A DNA stretch of 64,000 nt from Caulobacter sp. 602-1 (GTDB lineage Bacteria; Pseudomonadota; Alphaproteobacteria; Caulobacterales; Caulobacteraceae). Below are positions 1 to 9,607 of this stretch, one piece after another. Location of the stretch: assembly GCF_003931565.1 (NCBI RefSeq), contig NZ_RRYI01000004.1, positions 186,001 through 250,000 on the forward strand, read 5' to 3'. Within the stretch, counting starts at the first letter, position 1. Each line of letters opens with the position of its first letter. Under the pieces are notes generated by a model. The model saw only the letters and a list, made by a program, of their open reading frames with translations. It searched no databases and had not been told where the DNA came from. The translations under genes were made by a program, and so were the position numbers.

Positions 1-558
1 CCAAACGGTCTGGCGCGACTGGAGGGGCGGGGCCTGCACACGGCTGACGCCATGCTCGGCGCGGAATTGATCGGCGCGGGTCTGGCGCGGCCGGCGAGCG
101 GGCAGGGCCCAGATCTGCCGGCGCTGCCCGCGACGCCGACCCGCACAGCCCGTGCGGTGCTGGAGGACCATCCCGATCTCCACGTCCGGTTTCGCCCGAT
201 CCACCTGGTCGCCCTGATCGCCGCCGTCCGCGCGGCGCTGGCGAGCCGGCGCGAGACGTTCGGCGACCTGATCGCGTCCACGCCGCGGCGAGTGGGGCAG
301 GGGCGAGGTCAGGCCGCGCTGCTGGCCGACCTCGCCGTCTGGCGGCGCATCACGCCCTGGCTGCCGCTGGATGGCCTCTGCCTCTTCCGCAGCCGCATGC
401 TCCTGGCCTTCCTGCACGCTCTGGGCCACCGGCCCGGTTGGGTCTTCGGCGTCAGGACCTGGCCGTTCCGCGCCCACTGCTGGCTGCAGGCCGGCGACAT
501 GGTCTTGGATGACGAGGCCGAGCGGGTGAGCGCCTTCGCGCCGATCCTGGCGGCCTGA
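1..558 (+). CDS. Lasso peptide biosynthesis B protein (transglutaminase-like leader protease), 5' partial
   Basis: The frame is open from base 1, so the gene starts before the window; the ATG at 52 is internal. The C-terminal half matches the B2 leader-peptidase domain of lasso-peptide clusters, a papain/transglutaminase-like cysteine protease that removes the leader from the precursor in the cytoplasm. The expected triad is visible: Cys in LCLFRSRMLLAF (codon at 379), His in RAHCWL (codon at 475) and Asp in MVLDDEAE (codons at 508-511). The stop is 3 bp before the start of the macrolactam synthetase gene, so the two are co-transcribed. Proteobacterial B proteins carry an N-terminal RRE-like leader-binding part fused to the protease; the first ~110 visible codons could be the end of that part. 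The precursor gene is not in the window and should lie just upstream. Confidence 0.88.
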   Translation, partial: PNGLARLEGRGLHTADAMLGAELIGAGLARPASGQGPDLPALPATPTRTARAVLEDHPDLHVRFRPIHLVALIAAVRAALASRRETFGDLIASTPRRVGQGRGQAALLADLAVWRRITPWLPLDGLCLFRSRMLLAFLHALGHRPGWVFGVRTWPFRAHCWLQAGDMVLDDEAERVSAFAPILAA

Positions 559-561
559 GCC

Positions 562-2388
562 ATGGCCTACCTGATCCTGTCCTGTCTCGGCGGCGCCAGC
601 GCCCAGCCGTTCGAAACGATGATCCTCGACCTGCGGGCGCGCGGCTGGACTCAGGCCCTTGGGACCCATGGCCTGGCGGTCATGGTGCGGGGTCAGGCGA
701 ATACGCCCGTCCGGGCCTTGGGCGATTGGCGGGGGACCGTCGGCGCGGTTGTCGGCGAAGTCTTCGATCGCGCCGCGCTCGACGAGGATGGCGCGGCCCT
801 GTTCGATCTTGAGCCGCTGGGCCAGAGCGCCCGCGAGGATCCGCCCCAGGTGGCCCGGGCCTTGGCGCGCGAAGCGTTCGGCGACTATGTCGGCCTGATC
901 CGCCGCTTCCATGGCGGCGCGCCGGTGGTGTTCACCGACCCGCTCGGCGGCCGGCCGGCCTTCGCCTGGGGAGGGGACGGGGTCACCGTCGTCGGCGACG
1001 CCCCGCCCGAAGGCTTGGCCGGGCCGCGCGACGTGGCCATCGACTGGGAGGGCGTGCGGGACCTGATGGCGGACCGGCGCCGCATGGGCGGCGCGCCGCC
1101 GCTCAAGGGCGTGACCTGGATCGAACCGGGCGTCTGTCGCCAGGGACCAGAGCTGTCCTTGCGCGAGACCCTATGGACGCCGGCGAGGGCGGCGCGACCG
1201 GGGTGGCGAGCGGGTTATCCGGCGCGCCTGCGACGGGCGGTCGATGGCGCGGTGCGGGCCTTCCTGCTCGGCAGGCGGCGGGTGCTCTGCGAGATTTCGG
1301 GCGGCCTGGACTCTGCGATCGTCGCCACCAGCCTCAAGGCGGTCGGGCGCCCGGCCGATCAGGCGCTGAACTTCTATCGCGCTCAGGTCGAAGCCGACGA
1401 AAGGGTCTATGCCGAGGCCGCCGCCGAGCGGGCCTCCACGCCCCTGCGCTGCGTGGAGCGGCCGCTGTTGGCCCTTACCGAAGCGGGGCTGATGCGCGGG
1501 GCCGGGGCCTTTCGGCCCAATTTCGAGGTTCTCGACACCGACTATGACGACTTCACCTTGGCCGCGATCGCCGAGACGCGGGCCGACATCGTCTTCACAG
1601 GCCACGGCGGGGACGTGGTCTTCTATCAGCTCCAAGCGGCGGCATTGGCGGGGGATCTCTTGCGCGGTGTCCCTTGTGAAGGCTCACGCCTGGCGCGGCT
1701 GGTCGAAGTGTCGTTGCGCACCCGACGCTCGATCTGGAGCCTTGCCGCCCAGGCGGTGCGGGGGCGGCCCAACGCCAGCGTCGTGGCCGCCACGACCGCG
1801 CCCCGGATGATCGCGCCGCCCATCCGGCCCGGGCTTTGGCATCCATGGATGGCGGGACTGGGCGCGATGCCGCCGGCCAAGCGCGCCCAGATCTCCGGCC
1901 TGGCGTTGACGCAAGGAGTGTTCGCCGACACCCGGCGCGGCGCGGCCGCGCGCCAATGCCACCCGCTGCTCAGCCAGCCGGTGGTCGAAGCATGCTTGGC
2001 GATCCCCGCGCCGATCCTCAGCCAGGGCGAAGGCGAGCGCAGCTTCGCCCGCGCGACCTTCGCCGATCGGTTGCCGGACAGTATCGTGCGGCGCCGCTCG
2101 AAGGGTGACATCAGCGTCTTCCTCGGCAGGACCCTGGCGCTCAACGTCGACCTGTTGCGCGCCTTCCTGCTCGATGGGCGACTGGCCGCCGAACGCGTGG
2201 TCGACCGGGCCGCCCTGGAGGCGGTGCTACATCCCGAAGCCCTGATCTTCCAAAACGCCTATGGCGAGCTCCTCGCGGCCGTCGTCCTGGAGGCCTACGT
2301 GCGCTACTGGGAAACGCGCCCGCCGCTCGAAGCTCTCGTCCCGGGGCCCACGACCGTTGCGGACGCGCCCGTCGACAGCGTGTCCTGA
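562..2388 (+). CDS. Lasso peptide macrolactam synthetase (asparagine synthase-like, C protein)
   Basis: A 608-residue asparagine-synthetase homologue. In lasso clusters the C protein adenylates the side-chain carboxylate of Asp/Glu at core position 7-9 and closes the ring on the core N-terminus. The N-terminal ~200 residues resemble the class-II glutaminase fold but lack the catalytic Cys2 (the protein begins Met-Ala-Tyr), as expected for an enzyme that does not use glutamine. The C-terminal domain carries the PP-loop SGGLDS at residues 246-251 for ATP pyrophosphate binding. It follows the B gene by 3 bp. Its 3' end overlaps the convergent isopeptidase gene by 85 bp (2304-2388). Confidence 0.92.
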   Translation: MAYLILSCLGGASAQPFETMILDLRARGWTQALGTHGLAVMVRGQANTPVRALGDWRGTVGAVVGEVFDRAALDEDGAALFDLEPLGQSAREDPPQVARALAREAFGDYVGLIRRFHGGAPVVFTDPLGGRPAFAWGGDGVTVVGDAPPEGLAGPRDVAIDWEGVRDLMADRRRMGGAPPLKGVTWIEPGVCRQGPELSLRETLWTPARAARPGWRAGYPARLRRAVDGAVRAFLLGRRRVLCEISGGLDSAIVATSLKAVGRPADQALNFYRAQVEADERVYAEAAAERASTPLRCVERPLLALTEAGLMRGAGAFRPNFEVLDTDYDDFTLAAIAETRADIVFTGHGGDVVFYQLQAAALAGDLLRGVPCEGSRLARLVEVSLRTRRSIWSLAAQAVRGRPNASVVAATTAPRMIAPPIRPGLWHPWMAGLGAMPPAKRAQISGLALTQGVFADTRRGAAARQCHPLLSQPVVEACLAIPAPILSQGEGERSFARATFADRLPDSIVRRRSKGDISVFLGRTLALNVDLLRAFLLDGRLAAERVVDRAALEAVLHPEALIFQNAYGELLAAVVLEAYVRYWETRPPLEALVPGPTTVADAPVDSVS

Positions 2389-4769
2389 AGGAACCGGAAG
2401 GCGTTCTGGTAGAGGTCGCGCACATTGGCCGGCGACAGAACCACATGGCCTTCGCCGAGGTAGTAGCGCAGCTCGACGGCCTTTCCCTGCCGGTAGAGCG
2501 CGGCGAACATCTCTTCGGCCTGGGTGCTGGCGCCGTCGCGGTCCCCTTCGATCAGCATCACCGGCGCGGTCACCTTGTCGGCGTGAAGCAAGGGGCTGGC
2601 GCGGACGTAGCGCTCGACATTGGACCATGGCGGGCCGGCCAGGCGCGCCTGGCCGCTCTCCGACCAGCCGAACATGTTCGAGACCTGCAACCACACCTCC
2701 GGTACGACCAGCGCATGCGCGCCTTGGGCGCCGTACTTGGAGAACATGTCGGCGGTGGCGGACGAGGCGATCACCGCCTTGAACCGGGAGCTTTGCGTCG
2801 CCGCCGCCAGGGCGCCAAAGCCGCCGAAGCTCTGGCCCCAGACAGCCAGGCGGGTTTTCGACAGGCCCGGCACGCGCGCCTGGGCGGCGTCGACCGCCGA
2901 CAGCATCGCATCAGCCAGGCCCTGGGCCGGTTCGGCGTCGCGCGCCAGAGGTAGGCTGGGTGTAAGCACCGCATAGCCGGCCCCGACCATCGCGCGGACG
3001 TTGGCGGCCAGGACGAACGCGTCAGGCGCGCCGGCCGGTGGCGCGGGGTAGGACGCGCCAGGGTAGGGGACGATGATCACGGGTCGATCGTCGGCGGGAC
3101 CGTGGCTGGCCGGCAGATAGAGCCAGCTGGTCACGGCCTGGCCGTCGGGCGTCAGATGGGGGATGGGAACAGGTGGGGCGGCGTCGACCTCGGCGAGGCC
3201 TGCGTTCATGGTCGCCAAGGACTGGGCGGGGCGATTCCGCGTCGCCAGGACAAGGCGCGAGACGCCCTGCGGGGTCCGGACCAGGCCCAGGGCCGCGCCG
3301 GACGTCGGGGAGAGTGCGAGCAGACTGGCGCCGTCGGGCAGGGGCGCAGCGGGGCGTGCGTCACCGCCGGACGACAGGACCTCAGACCACAGGGTCCCAG
3401 CTTGTCCGGCGCGGGCAATCAGAAGGGTCTCGGGCAAGTCCCCGGCTGGCGCCGGAGGAGACTGGACCCTCGCCGCGGCGTCAGCCAAGCGGCGACGCCC
3501 ATGCTCATCGAACGCGGTCACGCCGTCCGGCGCGCGGAGGGTGAAGCCGACCTCCAGCGTCGACAGCCGCGCGCCCGCGCCGCTGGCGAGGCCAGCGACG
3601 AGGGGTTTGGGGCCACGGGCCTGGATGCGCCACCAGGCCGAACCCGTCTCGCTCGCCGCCAGGACGGCCGGCGTCTGGCCCAGCCAGGCGGCGTCGGCGA
3701 CCAGCCGGGCGGTCGTCCCGCCGCCTTCCTCGCGAACTTGGTCCGGGGCCAGGGTAGTCGACAATAGCTGGGCCTGGCCGGTGACGCTGATCCGCCAATA
3801 GCGATAGCGCCGCCAGTCCCCAGCGTCGTCGTCGGGGCGGGCGCAGATGATCAAGGCGCGGCCGTCGGGTGACCAGCTTTTGAGCTGACCGAGCACGTCG
3901 CAGGTTGGGCAGGGGCGGATCTGCCGGCCGCTGCCCAGATCGACCAGGACGAGGCGACGCCGTCGATCGGCCGCGTAGTTCTCCACGGGGCTTGCGCCGC
4001 GGATCGAAACGGGCTCGGCGTTGGCGACCAAGGCGGCGCGGGCCGCGCCCGGCGCCAGCGAGAAATCGCTGAACGGGCCGCGCGCCAGGTGGCGCACGGT
4101 CCCGCTCTCGACGTTCATCGCCACCAAGTCCACGTCCGGCCAGGCTGGGTTCGTCGCCGCGCCGGGGCCGCCGCGCACCACGCTGACCGAACGCTCGCCT
4201 CTAGCCATGGCCGACCAGGCCGAGATCGTGCGCGCCTGGCTCTGCCATACCCGGCCCATCTGCAAGGAGGGCGTCTCGGGGGTGGTCACCAGCAGGACGA
4301 TCTCATGATCGTCGCGCCAGCGCGCCTGGACCGAGAACGTCTCCGCCTCGACCGTCAGACCCGACCATCGCACCGTCCCGCGCTCGACCTCGACGACGCC
4401 CAGCTCACGCACGCGGCCACGGACCCGAAAGACGATCAGGCGCCGGCCGTCGGGCGAGGCCGCGCCCAGAGTCTGGCCAGCGTCCTCTTCGGTGGGCAGC
4501 AAGGGCTCTGGCGCACCGCCGCTCGCGACGTTGACGACGAACAGTCGGCTGGTCCGTTGCGGCGTCCAGGCGTCGAGATCGAACGATCTCGCCGTCTTCC
4601 AGGGCCGTTGCAGTTCGAACACCAGGCGGGTGCCGTCGGCGAGGAAGGCGGCGCGGCCGACCTTCTCCAGCGAAAGCACGTCCTCGATGGTGTAGGGGCG
4701 CAAGGGCGTGGCCCCGGCGTCGGCGGCGGCCAAGGCGCAGGCAAGCGCCAGCCATGCGGTGCCACGCAT
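2304..4769 (-). CDS. Lasso peptide isopeptidase (S9 prolyl-oligopeptidase family, secreted)
   Basis: An 821-residue protein with an N-terminal signal peptide (cleavage near ADAGA-TPLRP), a predicted beta-propeller-like middle and an S9 alpha/beta-hydrolase domain. Ser647 sits in GQSFGG, and the expected Asp (about 745, IEGDRD) and His (about 775, GEGHV) follow in order. S9-like isopeptidases of the AtxE type are found in proteobacterial lasso clusters and open the isopeptide-bonded ring of the cognate peptide, linearising it. The placement, convergent to the synthetase and upstream of a TonB receptor/FecR/FecI set, is the classic arrangement. An AGGAG ribosome site lies just before the ATG at 4769. 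The substrate cannot be named because the precursor gene is outside the window. Confidence 0.88.
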   Translation of the reverse strand: MRGTAWLALACALAAADAGATPLRPYTIEDVLSLEKVGRAAFLADGTRLVFELQRPWKTARSFDLDAWTPQRTSRLFVVNVASGGAPEPLLPTEEDAGQTLGAASPDGRRLIVFRVRGRVRELGVVEVERGTVRWSGLTVEAETFSVQARWRDDHEIVLLVTTPETPSLQMGRVWQSQARTISAWSAMARGERSVSVVRGGPGAATNPAWPDVDLVAMNVESGTVRHLARGPFSDFSLAPGAARAALVANAEPVSIRGASPVENYAADRRRRLVLVDLGSGRQIRPCPTCDVLGQLKSWSPDGRALIICARPDDDAGDWRRYRYWRISVTGQAQLLSTTLAPDQVREEGGGTTARLVADAAWLGQTPAVLAASETGSAWWRIQARGPKPLVAGLASGAGARLSTLEVGFTLRAPDGVTAFDEHGRRRLADAAARVQSPPAPAGDLPETLLIARAGQAGTLWSEVLSSGGDARPAAPLPDGASLLALSPTSGAALGLVRTPQGVSRLVLATRNRPAQSLATMNAGLAEVDAAPPVPIPHLTPDGQAVTSWLYLPASHGPADDRPVIIVPYPGASYPAPPAGAPDAFVLAANVRAMVGAGYAVLTPSLPLARDAEPAQGLADAMLSAVDAAQARVPGLSKTRLAVWGQSFGGFGALAAATQSSRFKAVIASSATADMFSKYGAQGAHALVVPEVWLQVSNMFGWSESGQARLAGPPWSNVERYVRASPLLHADKVTAPVMLIEGDRDGASTQAEEMFAALYRQGKAVELRYYLGEGHVVLSPANVRDLYQNAFRFLQDTLSTGASATVVGPGTRASSGGRVSQ

Positions 4770-4804
4770 TGCTTGAGACTCCTAGGACTTGAGGGTTGGG
4801 GCCG

Positions 4805-7800
4805 CTACCAGGCCTTGGTCAGCTGCAGGGCCACGACGCGACCGCTCGGGTCGTAGTTGGCCGCGTCGTAGCCCACGTACTGAGGGGCGTCGTAGAATGG
4901 CGGGTCCTTGTCGAAGAGGTTTTGGACCGTCAGCGACACGGTCGTTCCGCGCCAACGACCGGACTTCACTTCCGGCGACCACTGGACCTGGAGGTCGGCG
5001 GTGGTCAGCGGCGCCATGCGGCGCGCGCCTTGTTCGGTGTGGAGATCACCGGTGTGGTTGAGCGCGGCGGTCGTGTTGAAGTCGCCATGTGTCCAGGTCG
5101 CCGATACCCGGACCCGTAGATCGGCTGGATAGCCGGCCAAGCCCGCCAGTTCCACGGGCGTAGAGGTCGTGGTGATCTTGCGCTTGTAGTGCATGAGCCA
5201 CGACAGGTTGCCGCTGAACGCTAGCGGGTCAGGTCCCAGCCGCGCGCGATAGCTGCCCGTCAGGTCCAAGCCCTGGACCGAGAACACCCCGGCGTTGACG
5301 TAGCGCGCGTCGCCGACCGCGCCGAAGGCCTCGGCGGGATAGAGCGCCTGTGCCGCCGCCGAGGCGTTGGCCAGATAGCCCTTGATCAGCGCGAGGTCGG
5401 TAGCGTTGGAAGCCGGGCTGACGAAGGTGCGGAACGGCCCCAGGTCGGCGGCGGTCAGGATCGTCGACAGGTAGTTCACCGCCGGGCGACCGATGCGGTT
5501 CTCAAACCGCGTCTTGAACACGGTGCCCGACAGCTTCAGATCGGGGTGGGCCAGCGGCGCGTACTCGAAGCCGGTGGTCCAGGACTTGGCGGTCTCAGGC
5601 TTGAGGTTCGGATTGCCGCCCGTCAGGATCAGGGTGAGCACGGTTGTCGAACCGTTGCTCAGGCGAACGGGCGAGGCGCCTTGCGGGTCGGTCACCTCGC
5701 CGATGGACGGCGCCCGGAACGACTCCCCGTAGGTGGCCCGGAAGGTCAGATCCTCGACCGGCGCCCAGGCCACGCCGAACTTGGGCGTCGTCGCCTCCAA
5801 CCCGCCTTCGTAGCGTTCGCGTCGAACGGCGGCCGAAAGTTCGAGCCGCGCCAGGCCCGGGCGCTGAAAGTCGCTGCCGAACAGCGGCGCGCGCAGTTCG
5901 GCGAAGACCGCCGAGACAGTGCGTTCGCCTGATCGGGAAAAGCCGGCCACCGGCGTGAAGGAATTGGCGGTCGTCACGCCGTTCGTCTTCAAGGTCTCCT
6001 TACGGATCTGGGCGCCAGCCGCCATGCGGACCGCGCCGGCGGGCAGATGGAAGAGGACGCCGTCCGCCGTCGCGCTGGCGATGTCGAGCTTGCCGATGGT
6101 GCGGCGGCGATCCCAGCCCGACGTGACGAAATCCAGCACGCCCTGGCTGTTGCGGCCTTGGCCGATATAGGGATTGAAATAGCCGTCGCGGGCGGCGCTG
6201 AAGGCGCTGATCGGGCTGTCGGCGGTTGTGCCAAGCGCCTCATTTAAGGCCGGGGCGCTCACTAGGTTGGTGTTGCGGTTCCGGCTCAGCTCCTCGCCAT
6301 GGGCGACGTAGCTGTCCAGCCGCCAGCCGGCGGGCAGATCGACCTTGGCGCCGAAGGCGAAGTTGCTGCTTTCGACCGAGCCGGTGTTGCGCGACGCGCC
6401 GGTCTCGTTCTGGAAGGAATAGGCGATGGTGTTCGACGCCGCGCCGTTGGGCGAGACGAAATAGGGATTGGCCCGTGTGACCGTCAGCGTGGCGATTGGG
6501 GCGAGGTTGAGCATCGTGTAGCGGCGGTTGCTGTAGCGAACCTCGCCGTCGAGGGTCACGCGCGAGGTCAAATGCTGGGTCGCCGAGACGTAGAGGCTGG
6601 AGCGCTCCTGCGTGGGCAGGATATCCATCACGGCGTTTTCGTTCTCGTAGTTCACCTGGCCGGCGAGGAAGGCGGCCGGGGTAAGCGCCAAGCCGTTCTG
6701 TCCGCCGGGGATCGCGTAGGCCGGCGCCAGGCTGCTGCTGAGGATATTGCCGGGCTGGCTGTAGAAGAGACGGTGGTCAGCCCCGCCGAACTCCCGAAGG
6801 TCGGCGTTGGCGGTATAGGCCCGATCGCGGCCAAGCACGTGGTCGCGGCGCTGATATTCGGCGCTCAACAGCAACGACCCGGACGTCCAGGCCGTGCCGA
6901 AGGTTTGCGCGAGCTGGCGTTGCTCAAGGCCGCCTTGGGTCGCCCCGCCGATCCGTGCACGTGTCTCCAGACCTTCGTAGCGGTCGCGCATGACGACGTT
7001 GACCACGCCGCCCACCGCGTCCGAGCCGTAGAGCGCCGAAGCGCCGTCGAGCAGGATGTCCACGCGTTCGACGGCCGAAAGCGGCAGGCTGGAGATGTCG
7101 GCGAAGTCGGCCATGATCCCGGCGCCCGCCATGCGTCGGCCGTTGACCAGGACGAGCGTGGCGTCCGCGCCCAGGCCGCGCAGATTGACCCCGGTCGCAC
7201 GGCCGGCGTTGGTCCCCGTGGTGTCGGCGCCGATCGCGCCGGTCTTGTCGCTGGCCGTGCCGGCGAAGGTCTGTGGGAGCGCGGCCAGCGCGTCGGCGAT
7301 GCTGCCGTAGCCGCCGCGATCTATTTCTTCGCGGCCGACGAGCAGGACGGGCGCCGTGCGGTCGCGGCCACCCCGGATGTGCGTGCCGACGACGACCTCC
7401 TCGACCATGACCGCGTCCTGGGCTGTGACCAGGGGCGCGGCGCTGGCCAGGCCTTCGGCGCCGTCGAAGGTCGGTTGCGTGCTCACCGGCGAGCGGAGCG
7501 TTCGCAACACCAGCAGGCCGGGCCGAACCTGTTCGACCGAAATGCGCGTGCCGTTCAGCAACCGCTCCGCCGCTTCACGCGCGGTAAAACGCCCCTGCAG
7601 CGCCGGGGCGTTGAGCCCGGCGACGAGTTCAGTTTCGAACAGGATCTTGACGTCGGCCTGGGTCGCCAGCGCCACGAGCGACGATTGCATCGGCCCGGCC
7701 GGCAAAGTGATCGGCACGACAGGTTCGGCCGCAAGAGCGCTCGAAGGCGCGCTGGCCAGGGCCAGCACGGCGACACAGGCGCCGCTCAACAAGCCACCAA

Positions 7801-7813
7801 AGGTACGCGTCAT
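4805..7813 (-). CDS. TonB-dependent receptor with N-terminal signalling (STN) domain, lasso-cluster type
   Basis: A 1002-residue outer-membrane receptor. It has a signal peptide ending near ALA-AEPVV, then a secretin/TonB N-terminal short (STN) domain at about residues 35-100, which in FecA-type transducers contacts the FecR regulator. A TonB-box-like stretch (MVEEVVVGT) and a plug domain (VNLRGLGADATLVLVNGRR, LYGSDAVGGVVNVV) follow, then a large barrel ending in an aromatic residue (TKAW). It lies 35 bp after the isopeptidase start on the same strand and is followed upstream by FecR and FecI genes. By context it should bind the lasso peptide, or its complex with something, and signal its presence. 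The ligand is inferred from position only. Confidence 0.9.
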   Translation of the reverse strand: MTRTFGGLLSGACVAVLALASAPSSALAAEPVVPITLPAGPMQSSLVALATQADVKILFETELVAGLNAPALQGRFTAREAAERLLNGTRISVEQVRPGLLVLRTLRSPVSTQPTFDGAEGLASAAPLVTAQDAVMVEEVVVGTHIRGGRDRTAPVLLVGREEIDRGGYGSIADALAALPQTFAGTASDKTGAIGADTTGTNAGRATGVNLRGLGADATLVLVNGRRMAGAGIMADFADISSLPLSAVERVDILLDGASALYGSDAVGGVVNVVMRDRYEGLETRARIGGATQGGLEQRQLAQTFGTAWTSGSLLLSAEYQRRDHVLGRDRAYTANADLREFGGADHRLFYSQPGNILSSSLAPAYAIPGGQNGLALTPAAFLAGQVNYENENAVMDILPTQERSSLYVSATQHLTSRVTLDGEVRYSNRRYTMLNLAPIATLTVTRANPYFVSPNGAASNTIAYSFQNETGASRNTGSVESSNFAFGAKVDLPAGWRLDSYVAHGEELSRNRNTNLVSAPALNEALGTTADSPISAFSAARDGYFNPYIGQGRNSQGVLDFVTSGWDRRRTIGKLDIASATADGVLFHLPAGAVRMAAGAQIRKETLKTNGVTTANSFTPVAGFSRSGERTVSAVFAELRAPLFGSDFQRPGLARLELSAAVRRERYEGGLEATTPKFGVAWAPVEDLTFRATYGESFRAPSIGEVTDPQGASPVRLSNGSTTVLTLILTGGNPNLKPETAKSWTTGFEYAPLAHPDLKLSGTVFKTRFENRIGRPAVNYLSTILTAADLGPFRTFVSPASNATDLALIKGYLANASAAAQALYPAEAFGAVGDARYVNAGVFSVQGLDLTGSYRARLGPDPLAFSGNLSWLMHYKRKITTTSTPVELAGLAGYPADLRVRVSATWTHGDFNTTAALNHTGDLHTEQGARRMAPLTTADLQVQWSPEVKSGRWRGTTVSLTVQNLFDKDPPFYDAPQYVGYDAANYDPSGRVVALQLTKAW

Positions 7814-7938
7814 CTCTCAGTTTCCCCCGCCATCGGCGGGCGCGCTCGAGATGATGCGCCGTGGCCCCGTCGATGGATCGCGGGTGAGACGACCGAGATG
7901 ACGTCGCAGGACAGCGTCCTCGTGAAAAAATTATGACG

Positions 7939-8937
7939 TCAGCCGGATGTGGGTCCTTGAGGTTGCAGTTCCAGATCGCCGTTCGACTTCCGGACGCTCT
8001 TCAGGTCGAAAATCGACGAGACCGCCGCGATGAAGTCTCCCTGTTCCCCGGCCGGGAAGACGCCGGTGACCAGGCGGTCGGCCGGAACGCCCGGTGCCAG
8101 GACGATCTTGTCGCGGCTGTAGCGATTCAGTTCGGCGACCGCCTCCGACAGGGGCACGCCCTGGAAGGTGAGGTTTCCGGTCGTCCAACTCGTGGCGGAA
8201 GGCGTGTCGACGGTTGTCGGCGTTGTCGCCCCGCTGGCCGTGCGCGGCAAGGCCAGCGATTGGCCAGCCTTCAGCCGCCAGGGCGCTGGCCGCACGGCGG
8301 GGTCGGAAACCTCGACACTGCCTTGCACGAGCACGACCCGGACATCATCGCCGATCTTCCTGACATCGAAACGGGTGCCCAGGGCGCGCACCTGGGTGTT
8401 GCCGGCCGAGACGATGAAGGGCCGCTGAGCATTGTGCGCGACCTGGAAGAGGGCTTGGCCGCGCAGGAGTTCGATGCGGCGCTGGCCGGCCGAATAACGA
8501 ACGCGCACGGCGCTGTCGGTGTTGAGCTGGACGTGTGAGCCGTCTTCGAGCGTGGCGCTGAACGTCTCGCCCACGCGCGTCGAATAGGTCGGCATCCGTA
8601 GGGCGAAAGCGCCGATCGTCGCGACGAGGCAGGCAGCCACCAGTCCGCCGACCAGCCACCGTGGACGTCGCGCCAGGGGAGAATAGCGTTTGCGGCGTGT
8701 GACGCCGCGCTGAAGCGCCTCGGCCGCGGCCTCGCGCATGTCGGGATCGTCCCGCATCGTCGCCATGGCGCGCTTGATGTCTTCCAGCCGTTCGTACTCG
8801 GCGCGGTTTTCGGGATCCGCGCGCCAGGCCGAGAACGCTTCCAGTTCCTCGGTCTCGTGCGGAGGCGTGTCCAAGCGGTCCAGCCAGTCCGCCGCTTCGC
8901 GCGTCGTGCGCGCGGAACTCTTACGGTCTTTGATCAT
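7939..8937 (-). CDS. FecR family anti-sigma factor / sigma regulator
   Basis: A 332-residue FecR-like inner-membrane regulator. The N-terminal ~80 residues are the cytoplasmic sigma-binding part (DUF4880-like, with EAFSAWRADPENRAEYERL). One transmembrane helix follows a basic stretch (WLVGGLVAACLVATIGAF, about residues 92-110). The periplasmic FecR domain comes next (VGETFSATLEDGSHVQLN), and the C-terminal ~80 residues resemble an STN-like domain (GVPLSEAVAELNRYSRDKI). It transmits receptor occupancy to the ECF sigma factor whose gene ends 13 bp upstream. The 125-bp gap to the receptor start leaves room for a sigma-dependent receptor promoter. Confidence 0.92.
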   Translation of the reverse strand: MIKDRKSSARTTREAADWLDRLDTPPHETEELEAFSAWRADPENRAEYERLEDIKRAMATMRDDPDMREAAAEALQRGVTRRKRYSPLARRPRWLVGGLVAACLVATIGAFALRMPTYSTRVGETFSATLEDGSHVQLNTDSAVRVRYSAGQRRIELLRGQALFQVAHNAQRPFIVSAGNTQVRALGTRFDVRKIGDDVRVVLVQGSVEVSDPAVRPAPWRLKAGQSLALPRTASGATTPTTVDTPSATSWTTGNLTFQGVPLSEAVAELNRYSRDKIVLAPGVPADRLVTGVFPAGEQGDFIAAVSSIFDLKSVRKSNGDLELQPQGPTSG

Positions 8938-8950
8938 GACGAGCGCCGCC

Positions 8951-9454
8951 CTAGTCCCGCATGGCCGCCGCCACCCGAAGTGTGGCTCGGCGCATCCGGT
9001 CCTTCACAGTGCGCTCGGTGAGTCCCAGCTGCAACGCGCTCTCCCGATGCGTCAGGCCGTTGATGTGGCTCAACACGAAAACATCGCGCAACTCTGGCGG
9101 TAGGGCCAGCACGATCTGCTTGAGGATCAACTGATACTCTTGCGGCGCGACCGTGGACGAGAAGGTCAGGGCGCTGCTGTAGGCGATATGATCGTCCTCG
9201 CGCTTCTGTCGGCGAAACTGGTCTGTCGCCAGATTGTTGGCGACGTTGAGCAGGAAGGCCTTGGGATGGCGAACCTTGCCCTCGGTCTCGTGGGCGGCGG
9301 TGCGCAGATAGGCCTCGTGGGCGAGGTCATCAGCCATGTCGCCATAGCGTTTGCGAAGCGTGCGGCGGAACCACGTGTCGTAGCGCCGAAACAACGCATC
9401 GACGGCGACCGCGAGACTGGCGCGCGCGGGCGCGGGGGAGAAGAAGCCATCCAT
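8951..9454 (-). CDS. FecI-type ECF RNA polymerase sigma factor
   Basis: An ECF sigma factor. Region 2 begins near LFRRYDTWFRRTLRKRY with the DDLAHEAYLR helix; region 4 is PPELRDVFVLSHINGLTHRESALQLGLTERTVKDRM. The frame is open to 9535 with other possible starts at 9493 and 9535. The ATG at 9454 is chosen because it leaves about 22 residues before the conserved core; none of the starts has a convincing ribosome site. It heads the minus-strand set sigma - FecR - TonB receptor - isopeptidase and is predicted to activate the receptor and isopeptidase genes when FecR signals. Confidence 0.9.
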   Translation of the reverse strand: MDGFFSPAPARASLAVAVDALFRRYDTWFRRTLRKRYGDMADDLAHEAYLRTAAHETEGKVRHPKAFLLNVANNLATDQFRRQKREDDHIAYSSALTFSSTVAPQEYQLILKQIVLALPPELRDVFVLSHINGLTHRESALQLGLTERTVKDRMRRATLRVAAAMRD

Positions 9455-9607
9455 GGGACGATCCACTAGAGATTGCCCCACAGAATCTCTCATCCAATTT
9501 AACATTGAAAGGCAAAACTTCTTCGTTGATAACATTCAGAGATATGTGCGCTGGAGTGACCTTCGCTCACCATTGCCTCGTAGTTTTCGACGGGTGCGGT
9601 TGGGCGT

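Noticed and set aside
5546..7936. Long open frames on the plus strand opposite the lasso-cluster TonB receptor (for example 6299-7936)
   Set aside because: High-GC antisense shadows without domain features; the minus-strand receptor is complete and convincing.
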